Assembly: GCA_944324825.1 (NCBI GenBank)
Contig: CALUXU010000008.1
Coordinates: 1 to 64,000, forward strand
Length of the DNA stretch: 64,000 nucleotides
Source of the DNA: Candidatus Gastranaerophilales bacterium
Lineage (GTDB): Bacteria; Cyanobacteriota; Vampirovibrionia; Gastranaerophilales; Gastranaerophilaceae
Reading direction: 5' to 3'
The position numbers were made by a program, and so were the translations under genes. The notes under the pieces were generated by a model. It made no database searches. It saw nothing but the letters and a program-made list of their open reading frames with translations, and was not told the origin of the DNA. Below are positions 14,335-22,566 of this stretch, piece by piece (position 1 is the stretch's first letter; every line of letters begins with the position of its first letter).

Positions 14335-14955
14335 ATGCTTGTCATAGAGGTTTTAAACCATTTACAAAACTTAACACAAAAACATATATCACAAGCAGAA
14401 TTTGCAAGGGTGTTAGATGTTTCTCCTGTTTCTATTAATAAACGGATAGTTCGCAATAGCGAAATTAAAGTCTCTGAAATTGAGCTTTTAGAAAAACATT
14501 ATGGTGTCAATTTAATCAGCTCTAGTGCAGGTGATTGTATAGAAATAGATCATATACATATAAATCCATCTTGCGGCAGTGGAACGGTTGTTTTGGAAGA
14601 TGCGGAAGTTACACCAATTAAGTTGGGGACTCAATTAATAGAAACGGTTCTTAAAGTTTCGCATCCAAATAATTTAAAAACCTTCAAAGCATCGGGTGAT
14701 AGTATGGAATCAATCATAGAGGATGGAGATTTGCTATTAGTTGATACCGGAAGGACTGATTTCAATAATGGTGGGGTGTTTTTATTAACAATTAATAATG
14801 ATTGGTTTATAAAACGTTTAAGAAAGCGTTTAAGCGGGGAATTAGACGTTATTTCCGATAATACAAAATATCCGGTTGAGACTTTTAAACCTGATGACGA
14901 TATTGAAATTATTGTTAAAGGACGTGTTGTAAAGAATTTAAGCAGAGGATTGTAA
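14335..14955 (+). CDS. LexA/CI-like phage repressor
   Basis: 206 residues. The first 60 residues form a helix-turn-helix (SQAEFARVLDVSPVSINKRI). The C-terminal half is a peptidase S24 domain: S123 in ASGDSMESII is the nucleophile and K160 (WFIKRL) the base, so RecA-stimulated self-cleavage and induction are expected. AGAAAGG precedes the ATG. It should hold the prophage silent and activate its own promoter. Confidence 0.85.
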   Translation: MLVIEVLNHLQNLTQKHISQAEFARVLDVSPVSINKRIVRNSEIKVSEIELLEKHYGVNLISSSAGDCIEIDHIHINPSCGSGTVVLEDAEVTPIKLGTQLIETVLKVSHPNNLKTFKASGDSMESIIEDGDLLLVDTGRTDFNNGGVFLLTINNDWFIKRLRKRLSGELDVISDNTKYPVETFKPDDDIEIIVKGRVVKNLSRGL

Positions 14956-14956
14956 T

Positions 14957-16093
14957 GTGGATTCGTTTGATTTACTGAAAAAATTATTTCCAAAAAAGAA
15001 AAAAATTACTAAACAACCTGAAAGTATTTCATTTAATAAAATTGAAAACTTAGATGACTTATTAAATGAAATTAAATTAAATAATCCTTTACCTGCTCCT
15101 TTGCCCGATAAAATATATTCGGCATTAAAAGTTATAGCTAATACTCCGGATTGGAAAAAACAACTAGATAAAGAAACAAAAAAAAATTTAGAAACTATAT
15201 TTTTTAAATGGCAAAAGCAGCTGAATAAAACAAATGCTGATTTATCAACGACATCAGCAGCTTATGGGTTTGATGAATCAGAGCAAGAGCTAATCGGAGA
15301 ATTTGAGTCTACCGGTACAAAAACAATAATTTATGAACACGATCTTGAAACTGGAGAATTTGATTTATATGAAAAATATACATCTGAAGTGTTAAAAGAT
15401 AGTAGCAGCGATGTTCAAGTTGAACTAATTAAAATGGGTATGGAATCAGATGACAATAACCAAATTTGTTTATCGAGAGCTGATGATGTTATTAATATTA
15501 GTATAAAGGCAAAAAAAGAATTATTAGAAAATTATTCTAATTTTTCTGAGTATGACTGGTTAAGACAAATAGAAGAAGAGGATAAATTAAATTTGTTAAA
15601 AGATATTTATGATACTTTTAATTTTCCAGCGATACCTCAATTTTTCTATGAAAAATATTTTAAATATAATAAAGGTTTAATTGAGAAAATATATATTAAA
15701 GAAAAGAATCGCTTAAATATTCGAATAAAAGCGTATTATATTTATAAAAAAAGACATAATACACAAGAAAACTTAAGTAATAAAGAGGAAGTTTGGTTTG
15801 GGATTAAAATTCCAGGCAGTAAAAAGGGACTTACGGGACAAGGTAAATATCTTAATAATTATTGTATAGAATTTGATTATTTATTATATCTTAATCTAAC
15901 TAATGATTTTGATTGTTATAATTCTAATGGGGAGTTAGTAATCCCTGATATTTACTCTGTTAAAAATAAAGTGAGTAGTTTCCCTATAGGACTTTTATAT
16001 AATGGTATGGTTATACTTATATTAAATGAAAAAGAGTTTTTAAATTATAAAAAACAATTCAATTTTTCTCTTAATTTAATTTCAGAGATATAA
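14957..16093 (+). CDS. Unknown 378-residue protein co-expressed with the repressor
   Basis: A GTG start lies two bases after the repressor stop, so both genes share a transcript and this one is made during lysogeny. The N-terminus is basic (KKLFPKKKKITKQ), followed by a helical, charged and then more beta-rich body (e.g. EVWFGIKIPGSKKGLTGQGK). I recognise no domain. Genes in this place are often morons such as superinfection exclusion or anti-phage defence proteins. AT content is high. Function is open. Confidence 0.7.
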   Translation: MDSFDLLKKLFPKKKKITKQPESISFNKIENLDDLLNEIKLNNPLPAPLPDKIYSALKVIANTPDWKKQLDKETKKNLETIFFKWQKQLNKTNADLSTTSAAYGFDESEQELIGEFESTGTKTIIYEHDLETGEFDLYEKYTSEVLKDSSSDVQVELIKMGMESDDNNQICLSRADDVINISIKAKKELLENYSNFSEYDWLRQIEEEDKLNLLKDIYDTFNFPAIPQFFYEKYFKYNKGLIEKIYIKEKNRLNIRIKAYYIYKKRHNTQENLSNKEEVWFGIKIPGSKKGLTGQGKYLNNYCIEFDYLLYLNLTNDFDCYNSNGELVIPDIYSVKNKVSSFPIGLLYNGMVILILNEKEFLNYKKQFNFSLNLISEI

Positions 16094-16126
16094 ATCTTGT
16101 AATCCGAGAGGATTTTGGAGATGTTT

Positions 16127-16152
16127 AAAAAGCGGCTACCTGCCGCTTTTTT
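16127..16152. terminator. Intrinsic terminator after the repressor operon
   Basis: AAGCGGC, a 5-base loop and GCCGCTT are followed by TTTTG on the plus strand and by TTTT on the minus strand, so it can stop transcripts from both sides. Confidence 0.8.
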
Positions 16153-16199
16153 GTTGACTAAAACTTATAAATCAGGGAGGTAGCGGATACTAAAAGATT

Positions 16200-16559
16200 C
16201 TATATTAAGCACTTCTTTAGGTCTGTTATAACTTCTTTAATCTGTATTGGGGTTAATGTTGGTACTATTTCAATTTTTTCAATTAATCTACGTAGTGCTG
16301 CTTGTGATAATTGTTCTTTTTTTATAATTTTAAATTCTTTGATTGGTTCACACCTTATAATTCCGCAATTAATATAACTGTCGTGTGTCAAAAAACTGCA
16401 ATCATCGGGGGTTATTAGACTATTAAAAGTATGAGGCTTTGTATTGATTAAAAAATACATACGCTCATTTATACACAAATGAAATTTTTCTTTAGGAGGA
16501 TGCATATATTTGTTATGAGCAAGAAATACATCTCCTGATTTAACTTTATCTTTTTCCAT
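16200..16559 (-). CDS. Probable toxin of a Panacea toxin-antitoxin pair
   Basis: 119 residues. It lies directly after a DUF4065 gene with a TAATG overlap, the arrangement of PanAT modules in which a Panacea antitoxin neutralises a variable toxin. The N-terminus (VKSGDVFLAHNKYMHPPKEK, then FHLCINE) has a beta-barrel feel like MazF-type nucleases, but I cannot confirm the family. Toxin status is inferred from gene order. Confidence 0.55.
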   Translation of the reverse strand: MEKDKVKSGDVFLAHNKYMHPPKEKFHLCINERMYFLINTKPHTFNSLITPDDCSFLTHDSYINCGIIRCEPIKEFKIIKKEQLSQAALRRLIEKIEIVPTLTPIQIKEVITDLKKCLI

Positions 16560-17080
16560 TATATTAATATATATTGGCTGTTTTCCACCAAATCTTCTAT
16601 CAATTCTTTGTTTGAAGGTTCAATCATATCTTCAAACTTAATTTTATTGTTGTTTAGCCAGCTTCTAAATGCCCTCGCATTTTTCCAAGAAATATGCTCG
16701 TGTGATAATTCTGATAATTCTCTGGCATTATAATTCCCTAACTTACCATATACTTGATCTAAAACTTCTTTATCTGTTTTAGATAAATAATCAAGATTTG
16801 CTTTTCTTGCAGCCGTAACCATATAACCATCTATCAGGAAATCTTTTTGTTCATTTCTTTTTAATAAATCACAGACTTGAGAAGGTACCGGACCAAAAGG
16901 CATAGCAACGTAATATCCACCAAATATTGGACGTGCATATTTATTTAAGTGTTCTATATCTGCAAAAAATAAAAACTTAAATAAGGACATTTTATCAATG
17001 GATGGACGTTTATTTGCCAAATATAAAATAGCTTCAATTGCTTTTTGTTTATTAAATTTAAATTTAATTCCTTTTGCCAT
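16559..17080 (-). CDS. Panacea-domain (DUF4065, SocA-like) antitoxin
   Basis: 173 residues. AIEAILYLANKRPSIDKMSL...KFLFFADIEHLNKYARPIFG...YVAMPFGPVPSQV is the classical DUF4065/SocA pattern (K..KLLYFAD..H....G.PI.G..Y.A...GPV). The Panacea domain is known as a promiscuous antitoxin that pairs with unrelated toxins. It is transcribed first, with the toxin behind it, away from the late genes. This pair probably stabilises the prophage or acts in phage defence. Confidence 0.8.
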   Translation of the reverse strand: MAKGIKFKFNKQKAIEAILYLANKRPSIDKMSLFKFLFFADIEHLNKYARPIFGGYYVAMPFGPVPSQVCDLLKRNEQKDFLIDGYMVTAARKANLDYLSKTDKEVLDQVYGKLGNYNARELSELSHEHISWKNARAFRSWLNNNKIKFEDMIEPSNKELIEDLVENSQYILI

Positions 17081-17325
17081 CGTATTTATCTACCATTACC
17101 TCTACCTTAATTTTACCACATCTTTATACACTTGCAAGATGCCGTAGTTCTTTTAGACTAGTATTAATACTCTAGTTGTCAGATAGGATGGCAAAGGGTT
17201 TAAAATAGTGTAATATAAATATAGCCCGTCGGGTGGTAGGTTAGATAGAAGTCCGAAGCAGCGTTCTAGTCCTGAAACCCGGTTCACACGGGGCAGTTGC
17301 CATCGAAAGAGGGGATTTTGGGAAT
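17081..17325 (+). promoter_or_regulatory. Late operon leader, candidate promoter
   Basis: No gene. TTGTCA (17176-17181) is followed after 17 to 19 bases by AT-rich TTTAAAAT (17199-17206), a plausible promoter for the late genes. The palindrome AGTATTAATACT (17160-17171) lies just upstream and may bind an activator. The transcribed leader (17222-17320) has short GC stems (CCCG/CGGG types) and may fold. Confidence 0.4.
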
Positions 17326-17709
17326 ATGTTGTTTTGTTGTAACGCTCACTTTGTGAGTTCATTTTCGTATGTTTTATTGAACACCAACAGCACATACAGG
17401 AAAATTGAATTTGGGGTCTGTCCGATTTGCGGCTGTTTTAAGTTCAAAGATTATATTCAATCTTACAACGGAAATGAAAAAGTTAAGCTATTATCCGGGA
17501 AAGCCGCAAATGACCGTTTGAATTATTGGAAAAAACGCCTAAAAAACGTTAAACAAGGTACGAAAAGCAGACAAAACACATATTACGGGGATTTCCAAAA
17601 AACGAATCGTAAAGATGAAAACGGAAATCCCATTTATTTGCAGTTAAGGAAAAATTTTAACAATCAATCCGAAGTGATTGGAGAAGTTAAAACATTGGTA
17701 CGTTTATGA
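17326..17709 (+). CDS. Zinc-finger phage protein upstream of terminase
   Basis: 127 residues. One CxxC pair (FGVCPICGCFKFKDY) suggests a zinc knuckle, followed by a basic helical body (LNYWKKRLKNVKQGTKSRQN). The first 25 residues are less convincing, so the real start could be downstream. GGGA precedes the ATG. It is the first gene of the rightward operon and may regulate it or assist packaging. Confidence 0.55.
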   Translation: MLFCCNAHFVSSFSYVLLNTNSTYRKIEFGVCPICGCFKFKDYIQSYNGNEKVKLLSGKAANDRLNYWKKRLKNVKQGTKSRQNTYYGDFQKTNRKDENGNPIYLQLRKNFNNQSEVIGEVKTLVRL

Positions 17710-18128
17710 TGGATTATGTTAATCAACTTATTTGTTATTTACTTGCAATCGCTAATTATGCAAAAGATATTCATTATACCTCAAGTGGAGATGCATTTTA
17801 TTCAAAACATTTGTTAGCGGATAGAATCCAAGACGGGTTATATGATTTTATCGATGGAATCAAAGAAACTTGTTTGTTAGGCAACGAAATCAAGCCTTTA
17901 CCATCCGGGGAATATTTATCACGAGCTACAAGTCTTATCCCAAAGATTACGCAAGATGATAAAAAGAACTTCGAAGAAATGCAAAAGTTACTAGTCAATT
18001 GCCTAGTATTAATGCAAGAGATGTTAGGTGAAAAAGATACACCGCGCGCAGAAGTAAGCCTTATTGACGGCATCGCGCAGGATTTGCAAGGGAAGTTGGG
18101 ATTGGTGAATCTACAAGTTGAGGACTAG
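17706..18128 (+). CDS. Dps/ferritin-like phage protein
   Basis: 140 residues. The first helix pair (ICYLLAIANYAKDIHYTSSGDAFYSKHLLADRIQDGLYDFI) has the look of the Dps fold, with HY...F..KH...D spaced as in ferritin-like proteins found upstream of phage terminases. The iron-site residues are only partly evident, so the role may be structural. It overlaps the end of the gene before it by four bases. Confidence 0.4.
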   Translation: MMDYVNQLICYLLAIANYAKDIHYTSSGDAFYSKHLLADRIQDGLYDFIDGIKETCLLGNEIKPLPSGEYLSRATSLIPKITQDDKKNFEEMQKLLVNCLVLMQEMLGEKDTPRAEVSLIDGIAQDLQGKLGLVNLQVED

Positions 18129-18131
18129 CCT

Positions 18132-18575
18132 ATGGCTTTAACCCCGAAAAAAAATAAATTTGCCGAAGAATTTGTCAAATGTGGGAATCAATCAGAAGCA
18201 TACAGACGTGCATATAACTGCAAAAATATGAAGCCTGAAACAATAACAGAAAACGCATCAAAGCTAATGCGTGACAATGATGTTATAACAAGGGTTAAAG
18301 AACTGCAAGCAAGGATTGAGAAAAAGAATGTTTTATCAGCACAGCAGCTTCAGGAGGAACTCACAAGATATATTCTTGACGAGAAAGAAGAAGAATGTAT
18401 TGTCATTGAATCCAATTGTGATAAATCAAGCACCGCCCGCAAAATGACAAAGAAAGTTCAGCCGAAAGACAAACTCAAAGCAATAGAATTACTTTGTAAG
18501 CTCGCAGGCTACAACGTCGAAAAAGGAGAAATAACCGCTCCGGTAACTATTAATTTCAATAGGAATTATGATTAA
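18132..18575 (+). CDS. terS: Terminase small subunit
   Basis: 147 residues. TPKKNKFAEEFVKCGNQSEA...YRRAYNCKNMKPETITENAS with 'LMRDNDVITRVKELQAR' is the terminase small subunit pattern (F...Y...N.T.AA..AGY........L...P.V...I..L). It recognises the packaging site and loads the large subunit. It overlaps the large subunit gene by eight bases. Confidence 0.85.
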   Translation: MALTPKKNKFAEEFVKCGNQSEAYRRAYNCKNMKPETITENASKLMRDNDVITRVKELQARIEKKNVLSAQQLQEELTRYILDEKEEECIVIESNCDKSSTARKMTKKVQPKDKLKAIELLCKLAGYNVEKGEITAPVTINFNRNYD

Positions 18576-19866
18576 TGTTAATCAGAATGTTGAATTTAAC
18601 AAGAATTTTAAAGATTTTAACGAAACAAAATGCCGCTACAGGATAGCTAAAGGCAGCGCAGGGAGCGGTAAAAGCGTTAATGTCGCAATGGACTTTATTT
18701 TAAAACTATCGGACCCTTATTATCAAGGTGCAAATCTGCTAGTTTTACGTAAAACAGAGGACACGAACAGGGACAGTACCTTTGCGGAGCTTGAATCTGC
18801 AATTATTAAAGTATTTGGCAACTATGCAGAGCACGTCTGGAAAATTACCCGCAACCCCTTAATGATGGAGTGCAAGACTACAGGCAGCCGCATTATTTTC
18901 AGAGGTATGTATGACGAGAAGCAGCGGGAAAAAATAAAATCTATTACTGTTAAAGTCGGTAAGCTCGTATGGATATGGCTTGAGGAGGCTACAGAGTTTG
19001 AAGAGTCAGATATTGATATATTAGACGACCGCTTGAGAGGCAACCTCGCTGAAATAAATCCGAATTTATATTATCAAATGACATTTACCTTTAACCCTGT
19101 GAGTGCATCTCACTGGATTAAAGCAAAGTTTTTTGACGTTGAAGACCCAGACTATTTCACACACCATTCAACTTATCTGCAAAACAGGTTTATTGATGAA
19201 GCATATCATAAACGAATGATGCGGCGTAAAGAGCGCGACCCTGACGGTTATAGAGTTTACGGGCTGGGTGATTGGGGCGAACTCGGTGGACTTATATTCA
19301 CTAATTTTGAAGTTAAAGAATTTGATACTACCCCTGATATGTTTGATTCAATGTATTTGGGGCAGGATTTTGGGTATAACCACGCTAACGCTATTCTAAC
19401 TCTTGGGTTTAAAGACGGTGATGTTTATATCTGTAATGAATTGTATGTGTATGAGAAAGACACATCTGAAATAATTCAGCTTGCGGAAGGCAAATTTAAT
19501 AAAAATCTTGTTATGTGGTGCGACAGTGCGGAGCCGGATAGAATTCACATGTGGAAAAAAGCCGGTTATTACCGGGCACAAGGGGTTAAAAAGACACCGT
19601 TTCAAGAAGAAAAAGTTTTAGCGGGTGCAACAAAAAAAACATATATAAATTCACAAATCGACTGGTTGAAACAGCGTAAAATTTTTATCCATCCGTCTTG
19701 CGTAAACACTATCAAAGAAATTCAACAGTGGAAATGGAAGAAAGACAGAGAAACAAACCTTTATATTGATGAACCTGTTGATATAAATGATGATGCTATG
19801 GCTGCTTTAAGATACGGCTGTACAACCAAGATGCAACAAAGAGCAAGCTTATTAGAAGTTTTATAA
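18568..19866 (+). CDS. terL: Terminase large subunit
   Basis: 432 residues, PBSX-like family. The Walker A motif is GSAGSGKSVNVAMDF (near residue 29), and the Walker B region is KLVWIWLEEATEFEE. The C-terminal nuclease has MYLGQDFGYNHANAIL and VMWCDSAEPDR as probable acidic metal ligands. It translocates DNA into the prohead and cuts it. The size is normal and the gene is intact. Confidence 0.93.
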   Translation: MINVNQNVEFNKNFKDFNETKCRYRIAKGSAGSGKSVNVAMDFILKLSDPYYQGANLLVLRKTEDTNRDSTFAELESAIIKVFGNYAEHVWKITRNPLMMECKTTGSRIIFRGMYDEKQREKIKSITVKVGKLVWIWLEEATEFEESDIDILDDRLRGNLAEINPNLYYQMTFTFNPVSASHWIKAKFFDVEDPDYFTHHSTYLQNRFIDEAYHKRMMRRKERDPDGYRVYGLGDWGELGGLIFTNFEVKEFDTTPDMFDSMYLGQDFGYNHANAILTLGFKDGDVYICNELYVYEKDTSEIIQLAEGKFNKNLVMWCDSAEPDRIHMWKKAGYYRAQGVKKTPFQEEKVLAGATKKTYINSQIDWLKQRKIFIHPSCVNTIKEIQQWKWKKDRETNLYIDEPVDINDDAMAALRYGCTTKMQQRASLLEVL

Positions 19867-19867
19867 T

Positions 19868-19993
19868 ATGGCAAAAAACAGATTCTTTGTTTAGGGTCGT
19901 AAGTATTAGATTTATAGAGAAAGGTTGCCGGAAGTCCCACTCTTACTCAGTACAATCAAAACCGGCATTTTAAAAACTATGGCAAAAAACAGA
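19868..19993 (+). repeat. Duplicated start of the portal gene with 111-bp offset
   Basis: The 15-mer ATGGCAAAAAACAGA occurs at 19868-19882, just after the terminase stop, and again at 19979-19993, where the portal starts. The first copy reads into a TAG after eight codons. The 96 bases between the copies contain GTTGCCGG near one end and CCGGCA near the other. This looks like a small insertion that copied the portal start. Confidence 0.55.
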
Positions 19994-21346
19994 AACAAAA
20001 ACAAAGTTAATAATGCAAAGTCAAATACAGTTAATAACGGGCTTTCAAGTGCGCTTGGTTTACCTTGTGGGAATACGTATATTGCAAATCCTTTAACCAA
20101 TCTTGCTACACTTTATTATAATTCTTCACCGGTTTTGTTAACGCTTAATTGGGTTCCTCTAACTTATGCCTATAAGTCAAACGGATTTATCCAAACTGCA
20201 ATAAATCAGATAGTTGATGATGCTTTCCGCAATCAAGGAATGATTATCGATTCAGAAACACTTGATACAGAAGAACTCGAAAAATTAAGACAAGCTGTAT
20301 ATGATTATGACATTGAAGAAATAAAAGATACTATCCGATGGGGAGAGCTTTACGGCGGCGGTGTTCTTTTAGCTAATACTGACCAAAATTTTGAATTGCC
20401 GCTGGATGAAAAACAATTAAAAGGCAGACGTTTACAATTTATGGCATCTGACAGGTGGCAGTGCAATGCAAACGGTATAAGTCCGCAGCTTGCTAAAACT
20501 TTTACTCTTACCGATAATTTAAGAGAAGAAACTACAGGCGGTATAATAATTGATTCAAGCAGAGTCGGCGTGTTTACAGGGGTTAAAGCCCCTTATTTAT
20601 TGCGCTCAATGCTGCAGGGATGGGGCTTGAGTATTTTTGAAGCGATAATTCCGCCATTGACACAGTATTTAAAAGCTATGGGAGTTACTCTTGAGCTCCT
20701 TGATGAAGCAAAAATTGATATTATAAAGATTTTTGACCTCGCAAATACTTTGTTATCGCCACAAGGTGAAGCGCAAATCAGAAAACGTTTACAGGTTGCT
20801 GTTGATAACAAGAATTACAAATCATCTATTGCAATGGATGCACAGGATGATTACCAGCAAAAACAAATTAATTTTTCAGGATTGCCTGAAATGATTGTAC
20901 AAATTCAGTATCTTGTTTGTGCGGCTTTAAAACGTCCTTATTCAAAGATATTCGGTAAAGGTTCAAACGGATTTTCGTCAGGCGAAGACGACCTTGAAAA
21001 CTATAATACGATTGTAGATAGTGAAATCAGAACTCCTGCAACCCCGATGATTAAATGGGCAGTAGGATTAAGATGTCTGCAATTATTTGGACGGATTCCG
21101 CCTGATTTAAAAATCAACTGGAAGCCTTTAAGGGTGATGTCTGAAAAAGACGAGGCGGAAATCAAGAGCCGTAAACTCGCTGATATGTTGCAGCTTGTAG
21201 ACCGTCAGATAATGGCTAAGCAGCAGTGCGCAATAAAACTCACGGAAGATAACATTATTAACTTCTCGGAAGAAGAAATCGCAGGGATTTCAAACGAATT
21301 CGAACCTGATAATTACAACAATGCAGAGGATTTACTGGTGGATTAA
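19979..21346 (+). CDS. Phage portal protein (DUF1073 family)
   Basis: 455 residues from the ATG at 19979; an upstream TTG frame is less likely. The N-terminal half (YAYKSNGFIQTAINQIVDDA, then FRNQG, and RWGELYGGGVLLANTD) matches the DUF1073 portal family, and the middle (LVCAALKRPYSKIFGKGSNG) is typical of portals. The ring of twelve sits at the unique vertex and passes DNA. Gene order after the terminase supports it. No clear ribosome site precedes this ATG, consistent with the duplication noted at 19868. Confidence 0.88.
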   Translation: MAKNRNKNKVNNAKSNTVNNGLSSALGLPCGNTYIANPLTNLATLYYNSSPVLLTLNWVPLTYAYKSNGFIQTAINQIVDDAFRNQGMIIDSETLDTEELEKLRQAVYDYDIEEIKDTIRWGELYGGGVLLANTDQNFELPLDEKQLKGRRLQFMASDRWQCNANGISPQLAKTFTLTDNLREETTGGIIIDSSRVGVFTGVKAPYLLRSMLQGWGLSIFEAIIPPLTQYLKAMGVTLELLDEAKIDIIKIFDLANTLLSPQGEAQIRKRLQVAVDNKNYKSSIAMDAQDDYQQKQINFSGLPEMIVQIQYLVCAALKRPYSKIFGKGSNGFSSGEDDLENYNTIVDSEIRTPATPMIKWAVGLRCLQLFGRIPPDLKINWKPLRVMSEKDEAEIKSRKLADMLQLVDRQIMAKQQCAIKLTEDNIINFSEEEIAGISNEFEPDNYNNAEDLLVD

Positions 21347-22566
21347 TGGTTGAAACATTTAAGCCCGTTAAAATAAACGAATATTTTTTAAAGCAGATTG
21401 CCGCAGGGCTTAAAAAAGAAATATACGACAGTATGTTTAAACCTATATTTGAGGTTTTAAGTGATAATACTGTGTTCAACGATAAAAAAACGCTTACAAA
21501 CGCCATACAATCAGGCAGGATATATTATGCGAACGGAGCATTCAGAAGTAATAAACCGTTTTCAAATGCTGTAGCGTATGAACTGGAAAAGCTCGGCGCA
21601 AAGTTTAAGCATGGCGCTTATTATATAGAAAGAGCCTTACTCCCTGTGGAAATTGAAAACGCACTATCTATTCTTGCCGCAAGAGAAACGGCAAAAATAG
21701 CTGCGCTTAACGGGCTTTTGGTAAGGTTAGCAGCAACAGTCGGGCAGGACACAGCCGTTAAACTGTTTATTGAAAAAGCCGTTGACAGAATGTTTAAAAA
21801 ACTTCAGGTTGACCTTGAAGAAAGCACAAAAGAGCGCAAAGTTCCTGTTATTGATATTTCGGTTGATATACCTGAAATAGATATAGCCGACACTGATTTT
21901 CAAAAGATTGATGATTATCATCAATTAACAAAGGAAGAACGCAAAAATCTTGAAGTTCCAAAACTCAACCTTGACGAGGTTGTAATCGACAAAAGAGCAA
22001 AAAAGATAGCCGAAGATTACACCTACAACATGGACTACTGGGTTAAAAAATGGAAAGCAAAAGAAATAACCACAATGCGGCGTGATGTGCTCGATATGGT
22101 ACAAAAGGGTGCACGAACAGACACAATCAAGAAGTATTTTAAAACCCGCTGGGGAATAGCCGAACGAAAAGCCGAGTTTCTTGCACGTAATGAGTCAGGC
22201 ATTGCAGGTTCAGTCTTAAAAGCTACGCATTATCAGGATATGGGGTGCACGCATTTTAAGTGGTTAAGGTCAACTTCAAAAGAAAAGAGAAAATTACACG
22301 AAGAATATTATAATAAAATTTTTCCTTTTAATGACCCTCCGATAATTGACGAAAAAACAGGACAAAAAGGGCTTCCGCAGCAGATTTACAATTGCTCGTG
22401 CGGTATGGTGGGGATTAAGAACCCTCAATACTACATAAACAGACAAAAAATTGAAAATGCTAAAAGAAATATTTTCACAAAAATTAAATACGCAATCCAA
22501 AACAGTACACAACGCAATAATTACCCTTGGCGATACAGACGATTCGGGGAAGGGCAGAAAGTTTAA
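21346..22566 (+). CDS. Minor head protein, Mu F-like
   Basis: 406 residues. The C-terminal part (KAEFLARNESGIAGSVLKAT, HFKWLRSTSKEKRKLHEE, and YNCSCGMVGI) carries the conserved pattern of phage Mu protein F and SPP1 gp7, which enter the head with the DNA or link portal and capsid. It starts two bases into the portal stop (TAATGG). The terminal CSC is a typical feature. Confidence 0.85.
   Translation: MVETFKPVKINEYFLKQIAAGLKKEIYDSMFKPIFEVLSDNTVFNDKKTLTNAIQSGRIYYANGAFRSNKPFSNAVAYELEKLGAKFKHGAYYIERALLPVEIENALSILAARETAKIAALNGLLVRLAATVGQDTAVKLFIEKAVDRMFKKLQVDLEESTKERKVPVIDISVDIPEIDIADTDFQKIDDYHQLTKEERKNLEVPKLNLDEVVIDKRAKKIAEDYTYNMDYWVKKWKAKEITTMRRDVLDMVQKGARTDTIKKYFKTRWGIAERKAEFLARNESGIAGSVLKATHYQDMGCTHFKWLRSTSKEKRKLHEEYYNKIFPFNDPPIIDEKTGQKGLPQQIYNCSCGMVGIKNPQYYINRQKIENAKRNIFTKIKYAIQNSTQRNNYPWRYRRFGEGQKV

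Noticed and set aside
17153-17395. Minus-strand frame across the late leader
   Set aside because: It is antisense to the late leader and first late gene, without a family, start signal or operon context.
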